Below, piece by piece: positions 30,032 through 40,629 of a stretch of 64,000 nt of DNA. Origin of the DNA: Idiomarina loihiensis. Lineage in GTDB: Bacteria; Pseudomonadota; Gammaproteobacteria; Enterobacterales; Alteromonadaceae. Within the stretch, counting starts at the first letter, position 1; each line of letters starts with the position of its first letter. A program made the translations under genes and the position numbers. The notes under the pieces are model-generated. The model saw only the letters and a list, made by a program, of their open reading frames with translations, did not search any database and had not been told where the DNA came from. Where the stretch lies: positions 806,001 to 870,000 of the forward strand of contig NZ_CP074112.1 of the NCBI RefSeq assembly GCF_024584785.1, written 5' to 3'.

Positions 30032-31003
30032 ATGAGTCGAAGCCAGGATGAGATTGATGACATTGACGAGCAAGAGCTTGCTGCAATGCAACAATCTGAG
30101 CAGGAAGATAACGACGATACGGAATTTGAAGAGATTATTGCAAACCGGTCTCATTATCTGAAAAAAATGGACGCAACTCAGATGTATCTGAGTGAGATCG
30201 GCTATTCGCCGTTGTTAACAGCCGAAGAAGAAGTGTATTTTTCGCGGCTAGCACGCAAGGGTGATGCCAAGGCTCGCTGTCGTATGATCGAGAGTAATCT
30301 GCGCTTAGTCGTCAAAATTGCACGACGCTATACGAATCGCGGACTAGCTTTACTCGACCTCGTTGAGGAAGGTAATTTAGGTTTGATCCGCGCGGTCGAA
30401 AAGTTTGATCCAGAGCGAGGCTTTCGTTTTTCTACCTACGCCACGTGGTGGATTCGACAAACAATCGAACGCGCCATCATGAACCAAACTCGTACCATTC
30501 GCCTACCCATTCATGTTGTGAAAGAACTAAACAGCTACTTGCGCGCCTCGCGCGAGTTAGCACAAAGTTTAGATCATGAACCTACGGCAGAAGAAATTGC
30601 CGAAAAAATGAATGTTGATGTGGCTGATGTGAACCGGATGTTTCGCTTAAATGAGCGGATAGCTTCGGTTGATACCCCAATGGGGGGCAGCGATAACGAT
30701 AAGTCTTTGGTTGAAATGCTAACGGCTGATGATGATCATGGCCCAGAAGGGTCATTGCAGGATGATGATACCAAACAACATATTTTAGCTTGGTTAGAAA
30801 CCCTAAACGAAAAACAACGTGAGGTTCTGGCTCGACGCTTTGGCTTATTGGGTCACGAGCCGGCAACCCTTGAAGATGTTGGCCGTGAAATTGGCCTTAC
30901 CCGCGAGCGGGTAAGACAAATTCAGGTAGAAGCCTTGCGCCGTTTGCGTGATATGTTGCGCCAGCAGGGCTTAAGTTTAGATTCGTTATTTCATCGAGAG
31001 TAA
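30032..31003 (+). CDS. rpoS: RNA polymerase sigma factor RpoS
   Basis: The stationary-phase and general-stress sigma factor. Region 1.2 [20 protein letters not shown], region 2 [36 protein letters not shown], region 3 and region 4 ([31 protein letters not shown]) are intact. Length 323. It is preceded by nlpD and its 3' end overlaps convergent mutS by 18 bases, leaving no separate terminator. Confidence 0.98.
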   Translation: MSRSQDEIDDIDEQELAAMQQSEQEDNDDTEFEEIIANRSHYLKKMDATQMYLSEIGYSPLLTAEEEVYFSRLARKGDAKARCRMIESNLRLVVKIARRYTNRGLALLDLVEEGNLGLIRAVEKFDPERGFRFSTYATWWIRQTIERAIMNQTRTIRLPIHVVKELNSYLRASRELAQSLDHEPTAEEIAEKMNVDVADVNRMFRLNERIASVDTPMGGSDNDKSLVEMLTADDDHGPEGSLQDDDTKQHILAWLETLNEKQREVLARRFGLLGHEPATLEDVGREIGLTRERVRQIQVEALRRLRDMLRQQGLSLDSLFHRE

Positions 31004-33604
31004 CCGTTGTTGCCATTGCGCCAACCAGGTTAAGGCAGCAAGCGGAGTTAACTGATTCACATCTAAGTCACGTAGCGCTTGCTCGAATTCACTAGGTGTC
31101 GACGAGCTTGCCTGTGCTGTTTTGATCTCGCGTTCCATCTGCGCAAATAAATCGGCTTGCTCGGTGTTACTTAAAGATTCGTTTACCATACTCTGTTGCA
31201 GCTGCTGACGAGCTTCTAGTTGTTGCAAATGCAACCGAGCTTGCTTTAATACGCTAGTGGGCAGGCCTGCTAACTGGGCAACTTGCACGCCAAAACTGCG
31301 ACTCGCCGCACCTTCACTTACTTTGTGCTGAAACACAATATGCTCGTCATGTTCCGTCGCCTCAACATGCACATTAACGCACCCTGATTGCTGTCCAATG
31401 GTTTGAGTTAATTCAAAATAATGGGTAGCAAACAAGGTTAACGAACGGTTGTTATCAGCGAGAGCTTCAGCGCAGGCCCAGGCTAAGGCTAAACCATCAT
31501 AAGTAGAAGTACCGCGGCCTATTTCATCCATCAACACTAAACTTTGTGCTGTAGCATTGTGTAAAATATTAGCAGCTTCAGTCATTTCGACCATAAAGGT
31601 CGAACGGCCTGAAGCAAGATCGTCAGAGGCTCCAATTCGGGTGAAGATCCTATCGATAGGGCCAAAAACAGCTTCTTTAGCAGGCACAAAACAACCGCAA
31701 TGAGCCATGATGGCTAAGAGTGCTGTTTGACGCATGTAGGTGGATTTACCACCCATGTTGGGCCCGGTAATGAGCAGTAGACGCCGCTCAGGATTGAGTT
31801 CAACGTCATTCGCAATAAAAGGCTCTGTTTGCATGCGCTCAATCACTGGATGCCGTGCTTGTTGCAATCTAATTTGAGTTTGTTCTGATAATTGCGGACG
31901 TTGGTAGTTATGCGTCAATGCATGTTCAGCAAAGCCACGCAATACGTCTACTTCAGCGACACTTTGCGCTGTTTTTTGTAACGTCACCAAGTGCTCAGCT
32001 AGCTGCTCTAATAACTGTTCATAGAGCCATTTTTCACGTGCCAAAGCACGACTTTGACTATTAAGGACCTTGTCTTCGTAGGTTTTTAGTTCAGGAATGA
32101 TGTACCGCTCGACATTTTTAAGGGTTTGCCGCCGTTGGTATTCTGCTGGGATCTGATTGCTGGCGGCGCGGCTAGCTTCGAGGTAATACCCATGAACCTT
32201 GTTAAAGCCAATCTTCAACGTATGAATGCCGGTACGCTGACGCTCTCGCGTTTCGATATGCTGCAAGACATCGGTAGCACCTTCAGCTAACTGACGATAA
32301 TCATCGAGTTCGTCATCAAAATGGGGCGCAATAACGCCGCCATCTCGTATCAGAAGAGGTGGCGTAGCTACAATCGCGCGTTCTAGTAATGCCGTTAATT
32401 CCGGTAGTTCAGCTACGGCTTGTTGCCAGTGGGCTAACGCAGGTGCATCCAGCAATTGCTTTAATTCGGGCAAGCTTTGCAATGCTTGCCGCAATCGAGC
32501 GAGATCACGCGGGCGTGCGCTACGCAAGGCAATACGAGTGATGATCCGTTCAAGGTCACCAACCTGGCGTAAGACATGCTTCAGTTCAGCTAATTCGCTA
32601 TGTTGTAAGCTAGCCACTGCGTCATAGCGCTGTTGCAAGAGTTGATGTTGTCGTAACGGCCGTTGCAGCCACCGTTGCAGCAATCGGCTGCCCATAGCAG
32701 TACTGGTATTATCTAAAACATGATAGAGCGATGTTTTCTGTCCACTAAACGAGCGCACCAGTTCTAAATTTCGACGAGTGGCGGCATCTAACATAATCGC
32801 ATCAGCTTGGCGCTCAGCCACAATCGCAGTAATGTGAGGAAGCGCTGCGCGTTGGGTGCTGCGCACATAACTTAAGATTGCACCGGCAGCCCCGATAGCA
32901 GCGGGTAGGTGGCTTACCCCAAAACCATCTAAGTGAGCCACTTGAAATTGACGCAAGAGTTGTTCGATAGCACTGGTGGTTTCAAATTCCCAATCGGGGC
33001 GGCGGCGAATGCAACTGCAGGCCAGCTCTCGTTGGCTGAACTCATGGGTGTCTGGATACAGTACTTCAGCTGGTTGCAGTCGTTCTAATTCAGCTTGAAG
33101 CTGCTCACGGTCGGCGACCTCCAAAATGCTAAAACGACCGCTCGCCATATCTAAACAAGCAATTCCAATAGGTTCAGCCGGATGGATGGCAACCAGTAAC
33201 TGCTCAGCATGATCCTTGAGCAGAGCCTCATCAGTAATGGTACCTGGAGTTAGTACTCTGACCACTTGACGCTCGACCGGACCTTTGCTGGTCGCAGGGT
33301 CTCCGACTTGCTCGCAAATTGCGACGGACTCGCCTAGTTCGATAAGCCGAGCAAGATAACCTTCAGCGGCATGATAAGGTACCCCTGCCATCGGGATAGG
33401 TTGGCCATTGCTGGCACCGCGCTGGGTAAGAGAAATGTCGAGTAGTTCAGCCGCACGTTTGGCATCGGTGTAGAATAACTCGTAAAAATCCCCCATCCGA
33501 TAGAATAATAAGCAATCGGTATGTTCTGCCTTAATGCGCAGATATTGCTGCATCATAGGCGTGTGTGCGGCGAGATCTTTTGTTATATTTTGGGCATCCG
33601 ACAT
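30986..33604 (-). CDS. mutS: DNA mismatch repair protein MutS
   Basis: Recognises base mismatches and starts methyl-directed repair. The mismatch-binding [11 protein letters not shown] is near residue 37. The ATPase has Walker [15 protein letters not shown], then [19 protein letters not shown], the signature [18 protein letters not shown] and THYFELT. The start is ATG 33604 ([11 protein letters not shown]); upstream in-frame sequence has no homology and includes the divergent pncC start region. Length 872. The 3' end overlaps rpoS. Confidence 0.98.
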   Translation of the reverse strand: MSDAQNITKDLAAHTPMMQQYLRIKAEHTDCLLFYRMGDFYELFYTDAKRAAELLDISLTQRGASNGQPIPMAGVPYHAAEGYLARLIELGESVAICEQVGDPATSKGPVERQVVRVLTPGTITDEALLKDHAEQLLVAIHPAEPIGIACLDMASGRFSILEVADREQLQAELERLQPAEVLYPDTHEFSQRELACSCIRRRPDWEFETTSAIEQLLRQFQVAHLDGFGVSHLPAAIGAAGAILSYVRSTQRAALPHITAIVAERQADAIMLDAATRRNLELVRSFSGQKTSLYHVLDNTSTAMGSRLLQRWLQRPLRQHQLLQQRYDAVASLQHSELAELKHVLRQVGDLERIITRIALRSARPRDLARLRQALQSLPELKQLLDAPALAHWQQAVAELPELTALLERAIVATPPLLIRDGGVIAPHFDDELDDYRQLAEGATDVLQHIETRERQRTGIHTLKIGFNKVHGYYLEASRAASNQIPAEYQRRQTLKNVERYIIPELKTYEDKVLNSQSRALAREKWLYEQLLEQLAEHLVTLQKTAQSVAEVDVLRGFAEHALTHNYQRPQLSEQTQIRLQQARHPVIERMQTEPFIANDVELNPERRLLLITGPNMGGKSTYMRQTALLAIMAHCGCFVPAKEAVFGPIDRIFTRIGASDDLASGRSTFMVEMTEAANILHNATAQSLVLMDEIGRGTSTYDGLALAWACAEALADNNRSLTLFATHYFELTQTIGQQSGCVNVHVEATEHDEHIVFQHKVSEGAASRSFGVQVAQLAGLPTSVLKQARLHLQQLEARQQLQQSMVNESLSNTEQADLFAQMEREIKTAQASSSTPSEFEQALRDLDVNQLTPLAALTWLAQWQQRLLSMK

Positions 33605-33691
33605 GCTTGTTATAATCCGTTCTAAAGTCGTGGTTAGCTGGCGTTTAAACTGAATATGTGTAGCCGCTTTGCGGCCCTCAAGGATAACTAA

Positions 33692-34174
33692 ATGGTACCA
33701 CAAAGCACAGTTAATTTAGCAGTAGAATTGGGCGCTTGGTTAGAGCAGCGTGGTTGGCGTTGTGTCACCGCTGAGTCGTGCACGGCCGGCGGAATTGGGT
33801 ATGCTATTAGCACTGTTGCTGGTAGCTCAGCATGGTATGAAGGCGGCTTTATCACTTACAGCAATGCGATGAAGCAAAGCCAGTTAGGGGTAACTTCCTA
33901 CACCTTAGCAAAATACGGTGCGGTGTCTGCCGAAACTGCAGCAGCAATGGCTCGCGGTGCTTTGACAACCAGTGGGGCAGAGATGGCGGTAGCAGTAACA
34001 GGGGTCGCAGGGCCCGGTGGTGGGAGTACCGAAAAACCCGTAGGTTTGGTTTGGTTTGGCTTAGCTTGGCAGGGGGAATGTATTACTTGGCAACAGGTCT
34101 TTCCTGGCGATCGGCAAGCGGTGCGATTAGCTACCATTAACGAAGCATTATTAAGTATTAAAAAAATAACTTGA
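33692..34174 (+). CDS. pncC: Nicotinamide-nucleotide amidase (CinA C-terminal type)
   Basis: Deamidates NMN to nicotinate mononucleotide, feeding NAD recycling. It is a stand-alone CinA C-terminal domain: [51 protein letters not shown]. Length 160, matching E. coli PncC (YgaD), which also precedes recA. Its TGA stop lies within the -35 box of the recA promoter. Confidence 0.95.
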   Translation: MVPQSTVNLAVELGAWLEQRGWRCVTAESCTAGGIGYAISTVAGSSAWYEGGFITYSNAMKQSQLGVTSYTLAKYGAVSAETAAAMARGALTTSGAEMAVAVTGVAGPGGGSTEKPVGLVWFGLAWQGECITWQQVFPGDRQAVRLATINEALLSIKKIT

Positions 34175-34198
34175 TACTGTATAAATTTACAGTACAAT
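34171..34198 (+). promoter_or_regulatory. recA promoter
   Basis: TTGATA (34171-34176), 16-base spacer, TACAAT (34193-34198), almost identical in layout to the E. coli recA promoter. The spacer is occupied by the LexA box. Confidence 0.85.
34175..34194. promoter_or_regulatory. LexA (SOS) box
   Basis: TACTGTATAAATTTACAGTA at 34175-34194 matches the gammaproteobacterial LexA operator (CTGT-N8-ACAG) with near-perfect symmetry. It overlaps both recA promoter boxes, so LexA binding should block transcription until SOS induction. Confidence 0.92.
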
Positions 34199-34230
34199 CA
34201 TTTTAAAGCGATTAACAAACGGACACTAGC

Positions 34231-35289
34231 ATGAGCAACGATAAACAAAAAGCACTCGACGCCGCCCTTGGTCAAATTGAACGCCAGTTTGGTAAAGGCT
34301 CTATTATGCGCCTTGGCGATAACCACGCGATGGATATTGAATCGGTTTCAACGGGTTCATTAACTCTAGATATTGCCTTGGGTATTGGTGGTTTACCGTA
34401 TGGTCGTGTCGTAGAGATTTACGGACCAGAATCAAGTGGTAAAACGACATTAACTCTACAAGTAATTGCGGAAGCGCAAAAGCAAGGCAAAACCTGTGCG
34501 TTTGTTGATGCTGAACATGCGCTTGACCCCGTTTACGCTGGCAAGCTGGGCGTGAAGGTTGATGAATTACTCGTATCGCAACCTGATACGGGCGAACAAG
34601 CCCTAGAAATTTGTGACATGTTAGTCCGTTCAGGTGCGGTGGATGTGGTGATTGTAGACTCGGTAGCAGCGCTAACACCAAAAGCTGAGATTGAAGGTGA
34701 AATGGGTGACAGTCATATGGGCTTGCAAGCCCGGTTGATGTCGCAGGCGTTACGTAAACTCACAGCCAACATCAAGAAATCGAATAGTTTATGTATTTTC
34801 ATTAACCAGATTCGAATGAAGATTGGGGTTATGTTTGGTAATCCAGAAACCACCACGGGCGGTAACGCACTTAAATTCTATGCATCGGTTCGATTAGATA
34901 TTCGTCGTACGGGTTCGGTGAAAGAGGGCGATGAAGTTGTTGGTAACGAAACGCGCGTGAAGGTTGTAAAAAATAAAGTAGCGCCGCCATTTAAAGAAGC
35001 TAACTTCCAGATCATGTACGGCAGCGGTATTTCTAAAGAAGGCGAGTTGATTGATCTTGGCGTGAAACAGAAGATTGTTGATAAAGCAGGAGCTTGGTAC
35101 AGCTACAAGGGCGATAAGATTGGTCAGGGTAAAGCTAATGCCATGAAGTTCTTGATAGAAAACAAAGCGATTGCTGAAGATATTGAACAACAGATTCGTG
35201 AACAATTGTTAGCCAAGCCAGTTAAAGGTGAAAAGCCAGCAAAAGCCGATGATGCTGTTGACGTTATGCTGGATGATGATTTAATTTAA
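34231..35289 (+). CDS. recA: Recombinase RecA
   Basis: ATP-dependent strand exchange protein and SOS coprotease. It has Walker [46 protein letters not shown], loop L2 region [18 protein letters not shown] and the acidic C-terminal tail ([14 protein letters not shown]). Length 352. No recX follows; the next gene is a patatin-like protein 30 bases on. Confidence 0.99.
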   Translation: MSNDKQKALDAALGQIERQFGKGSIMRLGDNHAMDIESVSTGSLTLDIALGIGGLPYGRVVEIYGPESSGKTTLTLQVIAEAQKQGKTCAFVDAEHALDPVYAGKLGVKVDELLVSQPDTGEQALEICDMLVRSGAVDVVIVDSVAALTPKAEIEGEMGDSHMGLQARLMSQALRKLTANIKKSNSLCIFINQIRMKIGVMFGNPETTTGGNALKFYASVRLDIRRTGSVKEGDEVVGNETRVKVVKNKVAPPFKEANFQIMYGSGISKEGELIDLGVKQKIVDKAGAWYSYKGDKIGQGKANAMKFLIENKAIAEDIEQQIREQLLAKPVKGEKPAKADDAVDVMLDDDLI

Positions 35290-35319
35290 GGTTTTAGCAA
35301 TAAAATTAGGAATAGCGTC

Positions 35320-36336
35320 ATGAGTTATGCACAAGTTGCGTTAGCACTTGGCTCAGGTGCTGCACGAGGTTGGTCGCACATTGGTGTGATTAAAGCGCTG
35401 CAGGACATGGGAGTAGAAATAAACATGGTCGCAGGCACTTCAATCGGCTCCCTTGTGGGGGCCGGTTTTGCTTCTGGTCGCTTAACTGAGCTAGAAGAAT
35501 GGGTGCGCGGCATGGGGCGTTGGCAAGTTTTTAATCTCCTAGACTATGGGCTAAGTAACGGCGGCATTATTCATGGTGAAAAAGTTTTCAGCCATGCCCG
35601 TGAACGCTTTGGCGCAATAGATATTGAAGACATGCCGATTACTTACGGCGCAGTTGCTACCGATTTGTATACTGGAAGAGAGATTTGGTTACGCAAAGGT
35701 GACGTGTATGCAGCATCCCGAGCTTCTTGCGCTATGCCAGGTATGTTGGCCCCTTCTGCGGTTAATGGACGTTGGTTAGTTGATGGTGGGTTAGTGAATC
35801 CTGTACCAGTATCCTTGTGCCGTGCGCTTGGTGCTGACTTTGTCATTGCAGTGAATTTAAATTCACAACTGAACACCAGCGCCATCGAAGCAAGATCCAA
35901 GTATGTAGCGCCTCCTAAAGATGGTGTTGAGCCGCAAGCGGATGTGCATGGGCATAATACCCCGGCCACGACTGAGGCAAGTCATGTCAAGCAGCCATCG
36001 GAACAAGACGAAGGTGAGGGGTTTTTCAATAGTTTTCTTTCCACTAGTCAGCACTATTGGGATGCGGTTAAAGAAAAGTTTACCGGTCCTTCGTACAAAG
36101 CTCCTGGTATGTTTGGGGTGATGGCAGGCTCTATCGATATCATGCAAGAGCGAATTACTAAAGCACGTTTGGCTGGTGATCCGCCCGATATCCTGATTCA
36201 GCCCAAATTAGGGCATATTGGTTTAATGCAGTTTGAAAGTGGTAACGATGCGATCGATATTGGCTATGAAACCACGATTAGAATGAAAGATTACATCATG
36301 TCTGAGTTGGAGCTTTTTGCCCAGCGACGCGGTTAG
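35320..36336 (+). CDS. rssA: Patatin-like phospholipase (RssA/NTE type)
   Basis: A probable serine lipid acyl hydrolase. The oxyanion loop GSGAARGWSHIGV, nucleophile elbow GTSIG and catalytic Asp in DGGLVNPVPV form the Ser-Asp dyad of bacterial patatins, closest to the RssA subgroup. At 338 residues it is longer than E. coli RssA (301), with a low-complexity insert of about 60 residues between the catalytic core and the C-terminal GVMAGSIDIMQERITKARL. The symbol is by similarity; substrate and role are unproven. It may be read through from recA. Confidence 0.8.
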   Translation: MSYAQVALALGSGAARGWSHIGVIKALQDMGVEINMVAGTSIGSLVGAGFASGRLTELEEWVRGMGRWQVFNLLDYGLSNGGIIHGEKVFSHARERFGAIDIEDMPITYGAVATDLYTGREIWLRKGDVYAASRASCAMPGMLAPSAVNGRWLVDGGLVNPVPVSLCRALGADFVIAVNLNSQLNTSAIEARSKYVAPPKDGVEPQADVHGHNTPATTEASHVKQPSEQDEGEGFFNSFLSTSQHYWDAVKEKFTGPSYKAPGMFGVMAGSIDIMQERITKARLAGDPPDILIQPKLGHIGLMQFESGNDAIDIGYETTIRMKDYIMSELELFAQRRG

Positions 36337-36360
36337 CGGTTCAAGTTTTTAAACAGTTAT

Positions 36361-36393
36361 AAAAAAGCCAGCGTTTTAACGCTGGCTTTTTAG
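36361..36393. terminator. Bidirectional terminator between rssA and putP
   Basis: AGCCAGCGTT pairs with AACGCTGGCT around a two-base turn, with an A-run before and a T-run after. It can end transcription from both convergent genes. Confidence 0.88.
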
Positions 36394-36413
36394 ATTTGGA
36401 ACCTTAGGTTCTA

Positions 36414-37940
36414 TTATTTGTGTTCAGTAATGACGGCTTCCATTTTAGCGAAGGTTTGCTGTAAATCAGCACTTGGCTCAGCTGTCATTGAGCTAACAAT
36501 CCATACCGCTAACGAGCTTAGGATAAAGCCAGGGATAATTTCGTAAACAAGGCTACTAAGCGTTGCTCCGTCAGCTAATACCGGTGCGTAAATCCAGAAT
36601 AAGACAGTACCAGCACCCACCAGCATGCCGGCTAGGGCACCATGACGATTCATTCTGCGCCAGAACAAGCTCATAATAATGACTGGACCAAAGGCCGCGC
36701 CAAATCCTGCCCAAGCGTTAGCAACGAGACCTAGAATGGTATTTTCAGGATCCCATGCTAGCGCAATAGCCACCAATGAGACTAACAACACCGAAATACG
36801 GCCTACGGTTACTAGTTCTTTGTCACTGGCATCGCGGCGCAAGAAAGCTTTGTAAAAGTCTTCTGTAAGCGAGCTTGAGGTAACCAGCAGTTGCGATGAA
36901 ATGGTACTCATAATAGCTGCAAGAATTGCAGCCAATAAGAAACCCGAAATTAATGGATGGAACAAGAATTGCGAGAAGATAATAAATATAGTCTCAGCGT
37001 CATTAAGTACCATTTTAGTTTCAGTAACATAGGCAATACCTACAAAGCCGGTAACCATAGCACCAATGATAGAAACAAACATCCAGCTGATACCAATTCG
37101 GCGTGCGGTAGGAATATCCTTCACTGAGCGGATTGCCATAAAACGGACGATGATGTGCGGTTGACCAAAATAGCCTAAGCCCCATGCTAGCAATGAGATG
37201 ATACCCAGCCAGCTGAGCTGATTCACCAACGGGTCTTTTGCGGCATCTTTAAATAGTTCAAGGTAGTCAGGATTCATCGATTCGACGGTGTGGGTCACAG
37301 CGGTCATACCACCTAAATCGAAGATTGCCACGATTGGCACCAGTACCAAGGCGACAAACATGATGCACCCTTGTACAAAGTCAGTCATGGAAACCGCTAA
37401 AAACCCACCGAACAGGGTGTAGGCACAAACCACGCCGGCTGTTACCCATAAGCCTAAACTGTAGTCCAAGCCAAATGCGGCACTGGCAAAAAGTTTACCG
37501 CCAGCAACTAAGCTAGCCGAGGTATATAAGGTAAAGAAAACAATGATGACAATCGAAGAAAACACCCTTAAAAAGCGTTTTCGGTCGTCAAAGCGATTGG
37601 CAAAGTAGTCCGGAATAGTGATGGAGTCGTTAGCAACTTCAGTGTAAGTGCGCAATCGCGGTGCCACGACAATGTAGTTTAAGTAGGCACCAATAAGTAA
37701 GCCTACGGCAATCCATAGTTGCGATACCCCAGACACATAGATAGCGCCTGGCAAACCCATCAGCATCCAGCCACTCATGTCTGAAGCACCAGCAGATAAA
37801 GCTGTTACTCCTGGGCCTAAACTGCGCCCCCCCAACATGTAGCCGGAAACATCGGCCGTCGATTTTTTATAGGCATAAACACCTATGCCCAACATAACGA
37901 TGAAGTAGAGCGCTAGAGATATTAGCGTACCTGTTTCCAA
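36414..37940 (-). CDS. putP: Sodium/proline symporter
   Basis: An SSS-family symporter that imports proline with sodium. The 508-residue protein has about 13 membrane helices, with VSGYMLGGRSLGPGVTALSAGASDMSGWMLMGLPGA, the sodium-site and family signature region, near the N terminus. GWGLGYFGQPHII-like (AWGLGYFGQPHIIVRFMAI) and ILAAIMSTISSQLLVTSSSLTEDFY follow, all typical of PutP. The start is TTG 37940, with its Shine-Dalgarno (AGGAG) inside the last codons of sapF four bases away. putA is not in the window. Confidence 0.93.
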   Translation of the reverse strand: METGTLISLALYFIVMLGIGVYAYKKSTADVSGYMLGGRSLGPGVTALSAGASDMSGWMLMGLPGAIYVSGVSQLWIAVGLLIGAYLNYIVVAPRLRTYTEVANDSITIPDYFANRFDDRKRFLRVFSSIVIIVFFTLYTSASLVAGGKLFASAAFGLDYSLGLWVTAGVVCAYTLFGGFLAVSMTDFVQGCIMFVALVLVPIVAIFDLGGMTAVTHTVESMNPDYLELFKDAAKDPLVNQLSWLGIISLLAWGLGYFGQPHIIVRFMAIRSVKDIPTARRIGISWMFVSIIGAMVTGFVGIAYVTETKMVLNDAETIFIIFSQFLFHPLISGFLLAAILAAIMSTISSQLLVTSSSLTEDFYKAFLRRDASDKELVTVGRISVLLVSLVAIALAWDPENTILGLVANAWAGFGAAFGPVIIMSLFWRRMNRHGALAGMLVGAGTVLFWIYAPVLADGATLSSLVYEIIPGFILSSLAVWIVSSMTAEPSADLQQTFAKMEAVITEHK

Positions 37941-37944
37941 AGTT

Positions 37945-38745
37945 TTACTCCTGTGTTGTTGTGTGTTTAAGCGCTTTGTTTAATAGTTCTGACTGCAACA
38001 GCATACGCGTTAGCTGATGTTGCGGATTATGGATAAGCGCTTCTGTCGTTCCAAACTCAATCATTTTACCACGATGCATTATTAAGATCTTGTCTGCAAC
38101 ATGTTTCACGATCTCCGGCGAATGAGAGACGAAAATGAATGAAATACCCATGTCTTCTTGAAGATCTAGGATAAGGTTAATGATTTGAGCTCTAATCGAT
38201 GGGTCCAGTGCTACGAAGGCTTCATCAGCCACAATGATCTGTGGTTCGAGAATTATTGCTCGGGCAATGCACACCCGCTGTTGCTGCCCCGTGGATAGCA
38301 TGTGCGGATAAAAATGATAATGATCGGGCAATAAGCCGACTTTGCTTAAGGTTTGTAGCACGTGTTCGGTTTGTTGTGCGAGGTTCCAATTGGTGTTGAA
38401 TTTAAGTGCTTCTGAAAGCTGCTTACCTATGGTTAACTGCGGATTTAACGATCGCATCGAATCTTGAAAAATCATTCGAATATCGCGGCAGCGCTGGCGG
38501 TAGTTATGGGGATCAAGACGTTTGCCGTGCAGCCAAATTTCGCCATTAGAGGGCACGTCCGCACCAGCAATCAGTTTTGCGATCGTCGATTTGCCAGAGC
38601 CTGTTTCTCCCATAATAGCAAGCGTCTCGCCTTTGTTGAGGCTAAAACTAATAGGCTCAAGAGCACAAATCCTGCGACCTGGTAGCCACCCTTGCTTTTG
38701 CTGGTAATACTTACAAATAGCATGTACCTCAAGCAATTTAGTCAT
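37945..38745 (-). CDS. sapF: Peptide ABC transporter ATP-binding protein SapF
   Basis: One of two ATPases of the Sap (peptide/polyamine-type Opp family) importer. Walker A GETGSGKST, Q-loop, signature LSTGQQQR, Walker B IIVADEAFVALD and the switch His in FVSHSPEIV are present. The Walker B Glu is kept, but the following Pro-Thr of the usual DEPTSALD is Ala-Phe. The start is ATG 38745, overlapping sapD by eight bases. About 267 residues. Confidence 0.92.
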   Translation of the reverse strand: MTKLLEVHAICKYYQQKQGWLPGRRICALEPISFSLNKGETLAIMGETGSGKSTIAKLIAGADVPSNGEIWLHGKRLDPHNYRQRCRDIRMIFQDSMRSLNPQLTIGKQLSEALKFNTNWNLAQQTEHVLQTLSKVGLLPDHYHFYPHMLSTGQQQRVCIARAIILEPQIIVADEAFVALDPSIRAQIINLILDLQEDMGISFIFVSHSPEIVKHVADKILIMHRGKMIEFGTTEALIHNPQHQLTRMLLQSELLNKALKHTTTQE

Positions 38746-39736
38746 CGCGATTGCCCTCAATTAACGGAAAGTGGCAGGCGTATTGATGTTGTCTACTTTT
38801 TTCTAAGCGCGGCTGATGAATACAAGCTTTACGAGCATACGGACAACGCGGGCCTAGGCGACAACCGATCGGCATGTGTTGTAAGGTTGGGATGGCGCCT
38901 GAAAGCGTTGGTAACCGTGTCTTTGCTGCGGAGGTTTGGTTGTAAAGACTCATCTCAAGCATAGCTCGAGTATAAGGATGGTAGGGTTCAGTCATCAATT
39001 TTTCTGTTGGCCCCGTTTCCATCAATTGCCCGCAGTAAACTAAACTCATACGCTTACTTTCTGGAATAATCGAGGTTAAATCTTGAGTTATCATAAGAAT
39101 CGACATGCCTTGTGAACTCAATTTGGCTAGCAAGCGATAAATCTGATTGCGAGTACCTGGCTCCATCGCGGTAGTGGGCTCGTCTGCAATAAGTAGTTTA
39201 GGATTGTAGGCGATAGCCATGGCAATACTCACTTTTTGAGCGATGCCATCGGATAATTCAAAAGGATAGCTGTTCATCACCGCAGCGTGATCCTTGATAC
39301 CAACGCGATGCAGTAAGCGTTCTGCGCGCACGGTGCGGGAAGCTTTGCGGCGCAAATAGATACCTTTTAGCTCGCTGGCGGGGATGGTTTCACGCAGTTG
39401 GTCACCCACCTTACTGTTGGGATCTAAATAGCTGCTGGGATTTTGGAAAATCATCGCCATATCCCGCCCAGTTACTAGCCGGCGCAGGCTAGGGCTTAGC
39501 GCCAGCAGATCGTAATGACGCCACCAAAGACGGTCGGCGGTAATTTTCCAGCGCGGATTAATAAACCCCATAACGGCTTTAGCCAAGAGACTTTTACCAG
39601 AACCAGATTCGCCTACAAGGGTATGAATTTCGCCTTCAGCAACTTGCAGGCTAAATTTATCCAGCACTTTAACCAAGCCGGAGCTGGTCTGTAACTCAAT
39701 GGTTAAGTTGCGAATATCAAGTAACGTTTGGCTCAT
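38738..39736 (-). CDS. sapD: Peptide ABC transporter ATP-binding protein SapD
   Basis: The second Sap ATPase, reported in E. coli to bind ATP for Trk potassium uptake as well. Walker A GESGSGKSLLAKA, signature LSDGIAQKVSIAMA, Walker B LLIADEPTTAMEPGT and the C-terminal oligopeptide-binding extension with Cys-rich GCRLGPRCPYARKAC are visible. Length 332. It overlaps sapC by four bases and sapF by eight. Confidence 0.93.
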   Translation of the reverse strand: MSQTLLDIRNLTIELQTSSGLVKVLDKFSLQVAEGEIHTLVGESGSGKSLLAKAVMGFINPRWKITADRLWWRHYDLLALSPSLRRLVTGRDMAMIFQNPSSYLDPNSKVGDQLRETIPASELKGIYLRRKASRTVRAERLLHRVGIKDHAAVMNSYPFELSDGIAQKVSIAMAIAYNPKLLIADEPTTAMEPGTRNQIYRLLAKLSSQGMSILMITQDLTSIIPESKRMSLVYCGQLMETGPTEKLMTEPYHPYTRAMLEMSLYNQTSAAKTRLPTLSGAIPTLQHMPIGCRLGPRCPYARKACIHQPRLEKSRQHQYACHFPLIEGNRDD

Positions 39737-40629
39737 GAATTACGTATCCGTTCTTGAATGGCGGCTCGCACACTATCTCCTAGTACATTGATAGAGAGCA
39801 CGGTTAAAAACAAGGCTAAGCCGGGCAATACCATGGTCCAAGGCGATAAATAAACTTGATCTAAGCTACGTGCCAGCATGGTACCCCATTCTGGCGCCGG
39901 TGCCTGCACGCCAAGCCCCAAAAAGCCTAATGCCGCAATATCTAGTATAGCGGTAGAGAGTGCAAAGGTGATTTGCATCACCACCACCGAGGTAATATTC
40001 GGAAAAATCACTCGAGTAAGCAGGTACCAGCGTGTGCAGCCATTGAGTTTTGACGCAACCACGTACTCTTTGTTGCGCTCTTCATAAAAGGCATTGTGCA
40101 CGCTATGAATAAATTGCGGAATCAACACTAAGGTGATAGCTATCATAACGTTATGTAGAGCAGGGCCTAGAATGGCAATAATCACTAGCGCTAACAGTAA
40201 CGATGGAATGGATAGCAGGACATCTAATAAATGATTGAGGGTAGAAGATTGCACACCTTGGCTCATGCCAGCCCAAGCACCGATACTGATGCCAATCACT
40301 GCTGCCAATAAGGTAGCTAACAGGGGATAACCAAGGCTGTAAACAGAACCATGTAGCACTCGGGAAAGTAAATCTCGACCCAAGTCGTCGGTACCAAACA
40401 GAAATCGAATCTGTCCCTCGGCGTGCCAAGCAGGAGGTTGCAGCACATGATCTGAAAATTGAGTTTCAGAACTGAATGGACTGACCAGAGGCGACAACAC
40501 CATCAGCACCATGATGCCGGCAAAAATATAAAAAGCTACCATCGCAAAGGGATTAGCAGTGATGTGTAGCCATAATTGCCGCAGTGGACTAGGCTCGCGG
40601 TGTTGATAATAAATACTAGTGTTCGGCAT
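39733..40629 (-). CDS. sapC: Peptide ABC transporter permease SapC
   Basis: An inner-membrane permease of the DppC/OppC type. N-terminal helix (FAMVAFYIFAGIMVLMVLSP), FGTDDLGRDLLSRVLHGSVYSL, and the EAA loop (YVVASKLNGCTRWYLLTRVIFPN) are followed by AALGFLGLGVQAPAPEWG. Length 298. Start overlaps sapB by 14 bases. Confidence 0.93.
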   Translation of the reverse strand: MPNTSIYYQHREPSPLRQLWLHITANPFAMVAFYIFAGIMVLMVLSPLVSPFSSETQFSDHVLQPPAWHAEGQIRFLFGTDDLGRDLLSRVLHGSVYSLGYPLLATLLAAVIGISIGAWAGMSQGVQSSTLNHLLDVLLSIPSLLLALVIIAILGPALHNVMIAITLVLIPQFIHSVHNAFYEERNKEYVVASKLNGCTRWYLLTRVIFPNITSVVVMQITFALSTAILDIAALGFLGLGVQAPAPEWGTMLARSLDQVYLSPWTMVLPGLALFLTVLSINVLGDSVRAAIQERIRNS

